This document shows, piece after piece, positions 56,871 through 64,000 of a stretch of 64,000 bases of DNA. Source of the stretch: Akebia trifoliata (lineage: Eukaryota > Streptophyta > Magnoliopsida > Ranunculales > Lardizabalaceae). Position numbers and translations under genes: made by a program. The stretch spans positions 15,557,892 through 15,621,891 of the forward strand of contig CM030714.1 in assembly GCA_017979445.1 (NCBI GenBank), written 5' to 3'. The notes under the pieces were generated by a model that saw only the letters and a list, made by a program, of their open reading frames with translations, did no database searches and had not been told where the DNA came from. Position 1 is the stretch's first letter; each line of letters opens with the position of its first letter.

Positions 56871-59800
56871 ATGCAGAAATTACGGCCACAGAATCCTTCC
56901 ATGACCTTCGATGAGGTTTCCATGGAGAGAAGCATGGACTTCGTCAAGGCGTTGCAGGTTCGTCTCTCTCTCTCTCTCTCTCTCTTCTCACAAATTAGGT
57001 TTTGTGGAGTAGATTATTAGTGTTCTTGGATTTGATCTCATTTAGGTTTTCTTAGCTACTAAATTTTATCGTTTTGAATCTCTCTCAGTGATAGTTATAT
57101 CACTTCAGATTTCTTCAAGTTTGTAGCCCTTTTCTGCCAGTATGTATGTTTCTATTTTTCAATTTCCCTCAAATTTTGAACTTGAGCTTCTCAATCATCT
57201 CCGTTCCTACTTGTTGTTTGATAGCCGTCTCTAATTGCTACTTAGCTACAAGAATAGCTTTAGAACTCGTCGATTTAACTCGAAACTCGCTTTAATTGAC
57301 TCGACTCGGCCCTGAACTTTCCAATTCATCAACTCAGCCAAGTCAGCACAAAATCAGCGAGTTGGGTCAAACAAATTGACCCTGTTACGTGGCTATATTT
57401 TATATTCACTAATGCTGGGGTATCATTGGATTTACTGCGATTCTCTCATTTCTGACGTTGAGGTGTACACATAACCGTAGATGGTTTTTACTCATATCTC
57501 GAGGAAATAATCTGTGGTTATGTGCGCACCCCACGTCAGAAATTGAGAATCGCAGTAAATCCCAATGTTACCCCAGCACGATTCTTTTATATTTTGTACA
57601 GAACTATAAAAAAATAGTTATTATAATTTTTTTTTTCAAATTTTTTAGATATTTATAAATTAATTTTTGAGTCATCAAGTCAACGAACGATTCATTGACT
57701 TGACTCGACTTATCTTCATAAGTCATCATATGGCTCTAAACACACTGATTTGATTTGTGCATCTCTTAAAAGAGAGGACTGCTATCTTCTAACCAAAAAT
57801 ATCATAAATGTATGCTTATGATGAAATTCTTTGACATTGGCTGCTATATTCTTTTGGAATGATTAAGTGTGTCCCTTGTTTGAGCTGCAATTCATACAAA
57901 TGCAACTATTTTGGGTTCCAAAATCTGAATAAATTACGGGCATTGTTAAGAATCTAAATGATGTGACCAAAGAGCCAAGTTGGTGCAGATTTGTAATATA
58001 TTGGGTGGATTTCAATTTGATGGGTGCTGTTTTGCCACTAGGTAAATGAGTCATCTTATAGAGAATAAATATTAGTGATTGAAGTAATAAAAAAAAACCC
58101 CTTCAACCTTGTACACCGATTGTGTGAGATCGGTAGGGACTTGGTGTCGTAGCTTAATGAGTCAAATGTGATGTGGGTGGGTTGGCTCCGACTTCCTCCT
58201 AAATCTAATTGATGGCCATCATCGTTGCATTGAGGGAATACAAGAAGTGTGAAGTTGTTGGAACCAAAACGAGAGAGGGGTGGTGGGAGTAATGGCATAA
58301 AAGTTGCACAAGAAATTGAGGCCATTATCCTGTCACAATATCTCGGACCCTTTATTTATAGATTATGCAGTGTGCAATGAGAAAAATTCACTTTAATTGA
58401 ATCAGTCATGAGTGTCAAAACAAGTTCTAACACTTGAAAATATGGTTAGTTATGCAATATGCTAATTGTTAGGGAAGTTTCATGGCCTTGGCTTCTTACT
58501 TGTTACGAGGGCATTTTGCAGTGCGGTGCCAAGCGAGGGCATCTCCTTCTAATGGAATCTTGGTCTTTGCCTCCAATTACAACATAGTGATGTTTACTCC
58601 TATGACATGATGTTGCAAATAGGAATTTTGATCCTGGGGTAAGGTTTCATGCTTCATTCTAGGAACTCTAAATCTGTTGCTCTTTCCATGTCTTCGGATA
58701 CAACCCATAAAGGTTTGCCTGTTCTTTCTACATAAACCCTGGTGAGGGTTTCGCTGAGTTTCAGCAGTTCTTTCGTTTCCAAGAAAAATTCTCCTGTTTG
58801 TGCCTCATAAAAAGCACTAGCAGGTTGGTGGATCATTACCCTAATGATATAACATAATGAATGGTTCTTCTATCTTGCACGATCGGGCGAAGGAAAGAGA
58901 GAAAGAAAAAAAGATGGAATTCAACAACCGTACAGGCAGTTGCAAATAGGAATTCTGATCCTGGGGTATGGTGTCATGCTTCATTCTAAGAACTTGTTTA
59001 GAGCACACTAATGTTCCTCTTTGGCTTTGCATGGTGCTCTGTTGGCATATTTATGGATGCCCAAAAAAGAGATAAGGTTGTCGATACCCTTGCCACTGAA
59101 TGCATTAGCAAGTGATCATACGTCTGGCCACTAACCTTGTACATGAACATGACACTAAAGTCTGCAATAATCTTCTTTCTTGATCTCATGTAATTCATCT
59201 TCATAACCTTATCCAAAATTGTTCTGCAAGCAAAGCAAACAATTTTAGAAGTAACTTGAGCTCCCCACACATAGCTAGTTAGAAAGACCAAAGGTCTAGT
59301 TGACTAGATAATGTAAGATAAACGATCAAACTGAAAGGTGGCCATCATATCATAGGTCCACGATCTTCCTTCATTATCAATTGAAATTGAGTACCTCTCA
59401 TCAAGTAAAGGGTCCATTGAATCTAATACTCAGTCATTCAATTTTCACCTAGAGTTGACTTTCACTCAGTCTCCAACCTTCAGCAAAAGTCATTCATTAA
59501 GCTGTTTTTTTCCAATTAGAAAATTTTAAACATGAAGATAGTGATTGGAGTCTTGTCTCCACACCATAAATCTTCCCAAAATGAGACTCCTATCCCCTTT
59601 TCCAAAGCAGATTCCCCTTCTGAATTCATTGCTAGCATTCTAATACTTTTTCATATGCTGATTTTGTAAGAAGAATGATTGTGTTAATATTCTACCTCTT
59701 GTGGTGCACCTATATTCTCAATCAGCCTGTTCCAAAAAATCTTCCCTTCTCTATGGCCACTCTTAGCCCCTTGGAGACCTCGTAGGACAACCGCCATCAA

Positions 59801-62800
59801 TAGAAATCATCCCCATTTTTTATTTATAGGAATAGGGGAAGGTCTTATCGGTCCCCCAAAATGTGCCCTCGACCTCAGAAACTTGACCTTTTATTTGTTG
59901 AAAGTTAATGTTGCATGAAGGGAAGAATATCTAAATATTCAACTAGGGGGTATTAAAAGTTTCGAAGAAGTTGCTGAAGGCAACCTTTGGTACATGGGTA
60001 CTGATTGCACCTTAGTTATTAGAAGCACCAAGAAGCGGTTTTATTTTGGAAGCACGAGTGTCCTAAAAAAATGAGAAATTTGAACAATTTTATCACTAGA
60101 AGCGGGATTGGGATCCTGATGCGGGAGTGGCATGCAAGGTAGAATCTTCCTGCTACTAGGGTTGTACATCCTTGGCAGATTTTCTAAGAAATTTTGTGCT
60201 TTTGATTCCCAGAGAGTAGATGACAAAATATCCTATTCTTCAGACTGGAGAAATTTGGTAAAAAGCTGGAGTTCCAGAGTGGGCTGTTCGGGTGAAGATT
60301 TCTAAGCCTAGTAACATTTGGGTGACATTTTTTGATCTTCCAACCCTTTTGGATCCTCACCACTATTCAAGCTATTGGTGAACTGTGTGGTGGTTTTGTG
60401 AGGGAGAAATGCAAATCCATGGACCTTTACTTTTAAGCCGATCTTCTTTTGAAAAACAATGTGATAAGTATGTTTTTTCTTGATAATTTTGTCTATCATG
60501 CCAATGTTTGAGCCGTTGTACTACAAACATTGTTGCTTAGTTTTTGGCTTGATACTTTGTTGTGGTTGGCTATTTCAGGAATTGAAGAACATACGGCCTC
60601 AACTTTATTCTGCTGCTGAATATTGTGAAAAGTCTTATCTTCATAGTGAGCAGAAACAGATGTAAGAGTACTTCTCCAACCAATTTTATTTGAAATGATG
60701 CATTCATCACTTTTTTTAATGCCTTTTGGAAGAATCTAAGGCTATCCAAGTTACTATCCACAAATTAAATATGATAGTGGCTATAAGCTGAGAATAAGGC
60801 ACAAGAGTGATTCATACATCCAAATGAATAGTTTACAAGGAAAACTAGCAATTTATTACTGATAAGAAGAGGTTCTGAATGAGTCCCAAGCTTATAGGAT
60901 TTGGGGGTACCTGGTTATTTTATTGTAGATTAAGAGTTTGAAGAGGAGGTTTTAGAAACTTGGAAGGAGTCGAAATTGACTCCCACCCTAGCCACACAAT
61001 TTATTATATATCACAATCAAATAAAAAAGAAAAGAAAAAACGATACTACCCCTAGCAATAATTACTTATTACTCACATTTATTAAAAACAAAACAATGAT
61101 GTTCATCTTTTTGAGGTAGATTTTTGCAATGTACTTGTTTTGATTCTTCATACTTGACACTTATAACTTTGTGTGTGTCGCGAAGCATGTGTTCGTAATA
61201 CGTGTTCATATGGAATCATGAGCTTTGGATTTTTAACCCTGGCTTGAATCACATGTCCCGAACAGCATACACATAGCATGGTTACTCTGTGTTTGGATTT
61301 TTGTTCATTTTTTTCTTGGTTTCCACTACGTAACTGTTATGCGATCTTGTGCCAGGGTACTAGAAAACCTGAAAGACTATGCAGTACGGGCCATTGTAAA
61401 GGTTGTTGATCACCTTGGAACTGTTGCTTACAAATTAACTGACCTCTTTGAGCAACAAACGGTCGATGTTGCAACAATGGAGCTAAATATTTCATGTCTT
61501 AGTCAGGTAACTTGTCTACTTTACTGAACACGTTATCCTACAAATATTATCAATGTGAAAAGAAGTTGACCTGCTTACCATGTTAATTAGCAACTTCTTA
61601 CATGCGAAACATACACGGATAAAGAAGGTCTAAGGCAGCAGCTGTTGTTCACAGTCTTTCCGAGACATCACAAGCGTTACACCTTACCAAGTATGCGGTT
61701 AGCTTCATTTGTGGGGTTTTCTTAATATGTGGTCTAAGGGCACACGATAAGGTGCATTAAATACACCTTGAAAATTGAATTTCCTACCAAAAATACCCTC
61801 AAACGATTTTTTTTACCATCAAATGCTTATTTCCAAGGTGTATTTAGTGGACCTTATCATGTGCCCTTAGGGAACATGTTAAATCCTCATTTGTGATTAT
61901 AAGAATAATGTGTGATTGTATCTTGTCTTGTTTGGCTGAAATTCCAAGCTAGATTCTGTCAACAAAAAGGTGCATTTTAGTCCATACGTACAGATAGATG
62001 CCAGGCAAAAACTCTTTCAAGCAAGGCCACATATTAATCCTTCAGGTACTTAGTTTCTTTTGTGGAGGATCTGGAGCACGCTAAAATATATTCATTATTA
62101 GTATTTGATCGTCTGGTGGCATTCTTATCCAATTATGGTTTTAAATCTCGTTTGAGACCAAGATGCTTGCCCCAGTCATCTTGGTATCGTCCATGAACGA
62201 GATAGATAGACAAGGCATCTCACATGTGCAAAGTCTCACGAGACAAGCAAGATGACTCAGACGATATTTTGAAAATCTTGAATGAGTCGGTAAAACTCAT
62301 CCAAGTCAACAAGGATTTTGTATATTTTAATTAAAATATTTATTTTTTAAAAATATTAATATTTATTCTCTAAATAAAATATGATTTAATGATTAAACAT
62401 CTTCTAATCTACCTAATTCTATATAACTATTTATATATATATATATATATATAGATATATGAATAAATAATTGTAAAACGAGTTTTGAAACCATGTTGCA
62501 GTACATGATCATATTACTATTGTTGATCTTTATGCACAAGCTCTAGGTACTCCTGCATCAAAACCTCTTTCCTGGCATTTAGCATCAGAAACTAAATCAA
62601 ACTTGAATGGGATCCAACGTGCATCGCCAGGGTAAGTGTATGCTCTCCTTTTTACATCTTTACCACATGTAGTCAACAGAGTTGCTGCTAAAGAATCTCT
62701 GAGAGCTTAAAAGTTTTTGACATTTTCTTATTATTATGCAGCTCTAAAGATCCAAAGGTTTCTGGAACAATTTCTGGGGTCTTCCATCTGTTTGGTATCT

Positions 62801-63417
62801 CTCATTAGAGTGCTTTCTGCATAAATTTTCTTTTAATTCTGATCATCTTAACCACTGTTTGTGCTCTAGGTTCAAGGTATAGTTAATAAGGTTTAAAATC
62901 TTGTTTTGATACAATGTTTTGGTGAGGAGAAAAACTGAGACAGTTTCAACCGAAACATTCCAAGACATTCCGAAATTTTCTCAAAACATTCAATGTTTCA
63001 ATTCAGTCTCTGCTGAATCATTCTGAAAGGGAAAAAAGCTTTTTTTTTTTTTTTTGGATAGGTAAAGATCAAGATAATTTCATTAAGAAAAAGGGGGTTG
63101 AGGTGACCACCCAAAAGAGTACAGAACTAAAAGAACTATGAAAGGGAACACCCCACAGAACACACTACTGCAAGACCAGATTACAAACCCTTTCCCGTGG
63201 TAGTTTCTTTGTAAAACAGGTAATATTTCTTATGCTGCAAATTCTTATGTTTGTAGATTCTGAAGAGGTTGTACAATCAAACTTCTCATATGCTCATCCT
63301 CAACCAGCCAGCAGAAGTCCAGCTTCTAGTGCGGTTATGCAGACATTTAGTTTCACACGGAGGGCAATCTCAAAATCAACAACAAAAACAACTCAGGCAT
63401 ACACTACACTTTTCTAA
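56871..63417 (+). CDS. ABIL1: ABI-like protein (ABIL1-type), SCAR/WAVE complex subunit
   Basis: Exons: 56871-56957, 60579-60661, 61356-61506, 61591-61690, 61953-62045, 62547-62631, 62742-62794, 63257-63417; all borders are GT/AG and the phases agree, giving 813 nt and 270 residues. The N-terminus '[19 protein letters not shown]', then '[19 protein letters not shown]', '[20 protein letters not shown]' and 'RHHKRYTLP' match plant Abl-interactor-like proteins. These join the SCAR/WAVE complex and promote ARP2/3-dependent actin branching in trichomes and pavement cells. The middle '[17 protein letters not shown]' is typical of ABIL1. The C-terminus ends at 'AYTTLF', about 30 residues short of what I recall for ABIL1, and the last about 20 residues do not look like the family, so a frame change or another exon is possible. 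Intron 1 is 3.6 kb and full of insertions. Confidence 0.88.
57413..57578. mobile_element. Hairpin MITE in ABIL1 intron 1
   Basis: Arms of about 70 bases: 'tgctggggtatcattgg' and 'tttactgcgattctc' on the left are matched by the complement of 'gagaatcgcagtaaatccc' and 'ccccagca' on the right. TTTTATATT occurs at 57398-57406 and 57585-57593, a possible 9-bp target duplication (Mutator-like size), but it lies 6 bases outside each arm, so this is uncertain. Confidence 0.65.
58056..58325 (-). other. Unrecognised open stretch in intron 1
   Basis: An 89-codon open stretch on the minus strand without a family I can name. A second one lies at 58998-59291 (97 codons, '[20 protein letters not shown]'). 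Both may be remnants of inserted sequence; I assign no function. Confidence 0.2.
58680..58937 (-). pseudogene. clpP: Nuclear copy of plastid clpP (intron 2 end and exon 3 part)
   Basis: On the minus strand '[20 protein letters not shown]', '[20 protein letters not shown]' and 'VVSEDMER' match the plastid ATP-dependent Clp protease subunit, preceded by intron-like plastid DNA (58837-58937). The match ends at 'EDMER', and the catalytic histidine region and upstream serine exon are not present in full. It is a plastid-to-nucleus transfer fragment in intron 1 of the ABI-like gene. Copies of one about 55-base sequence flank it (58613-58668 and 58938-58993). Confidence 0.82.
60270..60475 (+). pseudogene. 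LINE ORF1-type (DUF4283-like) fragment
   Basis: '[20 protein letters not shown]' then, after a one-base shift, '[19 protein letters not shown]' and 'ADLLLKNN' fit the DUF4283-type domain of plant L1 LINE ORF1 proteins (nucleic-acid binding). It lies 0.1 kb before ABIL1 exon 2 and carries a stop. The upstream 59870-60240 may belong to the same insertion. Confidence 0.45.
61734..61870. mobile_element. Short hairpin MITE in ABIL1 intron 4
   Basis: Arms 'ctaagggcacacgataagg' and its near-complement 'ccttatcatgtgcccttag' continue inward over 'taaatacaccttg'. Flanking TA on both sides would fit a Tc1/mariner-type (Stowaway-like) duplication, but two bases are weak evidence. Confidence 0.6.
62135..62494. 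repeat. Candidate inverted-repeat element in ABIL1 intron 5
   Basis: 'atggttttaaatctcgttt' at 62135 is the near-complement of 'aaaacgagttttgaaaccat' at 62475-62494. The centre has an AT-rich part with a (TA)n run at about 62430-62460. No target duplication seen. Confidence 0.4.
63034..63180 (-). repeat. LINE 3' tail fragment in ABIL1 intron 7
   Basis: On the minus strand the sequence ends 'tttacctatcc' and then poly-A (a T run at 63038-63054 on the plus strand), the usual end of plant L1-like elements. A related piece at 63790-63905 shares 'gtcgaggtgaccaacc' against 'gttgaggtgaccaccc'. Confidence 0.5.
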
Positions 63418-64000
63418 TGAATGCATGATTGTTTACAGAATTAGTTTTCGTATTTTTGGCATTGGGTTAGCTTTGCATATTTGAGCATATGTTCTGTTAT
63501 CTTTTAATGTGCGGTAATTTCTGATTATGATTAATCTTGAAAAGACAACTGTCACTGTTATTATCTGAACAAAATGGTAACCTTGAATCTTCAAATTTAA
63601 AATCTCACTATTTAAAATTAGGGTTTGAAATATGCAAAATTGAAGAGTACTAAATAGTGTCGAATAGTGCTGAATATTGTTAATTTATGAACACAGTAGT
63701 GAGCAATAACTTTACATAAATAGTGATGAATGCAGTGTGAATTGTAACTCAACTGACTAAATATTATGAAAACTTAAGGACTTGATTTATTTTTATTTTT
63801 TGGATAAGTATAAATTGTATTTCACGAAAAAAGAGAATACAAAAGGCGGTCGAGGTGACCAACCAAGAGAAAGCAATGCCTAAGGCTCACACAAAGAAGC
63901 CCATCTAGGGCTTAAAATGGGTCGGGTTCGGGGCTGGATATGTGTCTACCCATATCCATGTCTGGATTTTAATTCGGGTCCGGATCTGGATCCGGATCCT
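63418..64000. other. 3' flank of ABIL1 with a second LINE tail
   Basis: Contains the 3' untranslated region, an A/T-rich stretch, a LINE-tail-like segment (63790-63905, minus) and a low-complexity end with GGATCT/GGATCC repeats (63970-64000). No further coding exon was recognised. Confidence 0.45.

Noticed and set aside
58841..59032. 63-codon minus ORF upstream of clpP
   Set aside because: Covers plastid intron-like DNA and the flanking duplication; not a protein.

Overview
The window is nuclear DNA of a flowering plant, very probably a eudicot or early-diverging angiosperm. It has spliced genes with GT-AG introns, Ty3/gypsy retrotransposons of the Tat/Ogre type (second, archaeal-like RNase H and long LTRs starting TGTAGACACC), a Tourist-type MITE, a plastid clpP insertion and an ABI-like (SCAR/WAVE complex) gene. 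About 80% is nested and decayed transposon sequence. The only plausibly functional host gene is the ABI-like gene at 56.9-63.4 kb (+).

Layout. 0.87-2.4 kb and 45.3-46.9 kb carry two copies of one LTR in the same orientation, flanked by near-identical 5-bp repeats (ATAGG/ATAAG). They can be read as the ends of one old element that has swelled to 46 kb by nested insertion. Inside it, 2.4-6.06 kb is LTR-element internal and 3'-UTR DNA (198-bp tandem repeats, a hairpin minisatellite, polypurine tracts). 6.07-9.67 kb is a second, 3.6-kb LTR. 10.0-13.7 kb is a gag-only derivative that has lost nearly all of pol.

13.7-37.7 kb is a minus-strand Tat composite. A 3' LTR (13.7-16.07) is followed by a pair of spliced genes on the opposite strand (a plant-mobile-domain gene and a DUF7745-type gene), each preceded by a regular array of 21-nt palindromes. 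Next comes a truncated pol (24.9-27.24), then an abrupt junction to a second, longer copy (27.24-37.6: gag, protease, RT, RNase H, archaeal-type RNase H, integrase). In this second copy the antisense genes are replaced by an intronless fragment of an HD-ZIP IV homeodomain/START gene.

39.6-44.5 kb is a collage of 3'-end fragments of four unrelated plant genes, all on the plus strand and mostly with introns: NADP-isocitrate dehydrogenase, a coiled-coil membrane protein, glyoxalase I and a FAR1-type transposase. This resembles a Helitron or other gene-capturing transposon. 47.7-51.9 kb is a solo LTR (perfect ATACT duplication) with a second solo LTR nested in it in the opposite orientation. 51.9-56.5 kb holds sequence I cannot assign, a long inverted repeat and a Tourist-like MITE next to the ABI-like promoter. 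The introns of that gene hold further MITEs, a plastid clpP fragment, a LINE fragment and a LINE tail.

Best candidates for something undescribed: (1) the phased palindrome arrays in front of both antisense genes; (2) an LTR hairpin with an invariant 13-nt loop and a stem that covaries between LTR families; (3) the HD-ZIP START fragment captured as spliced RNA; (4) the multi-gene capture cassette.
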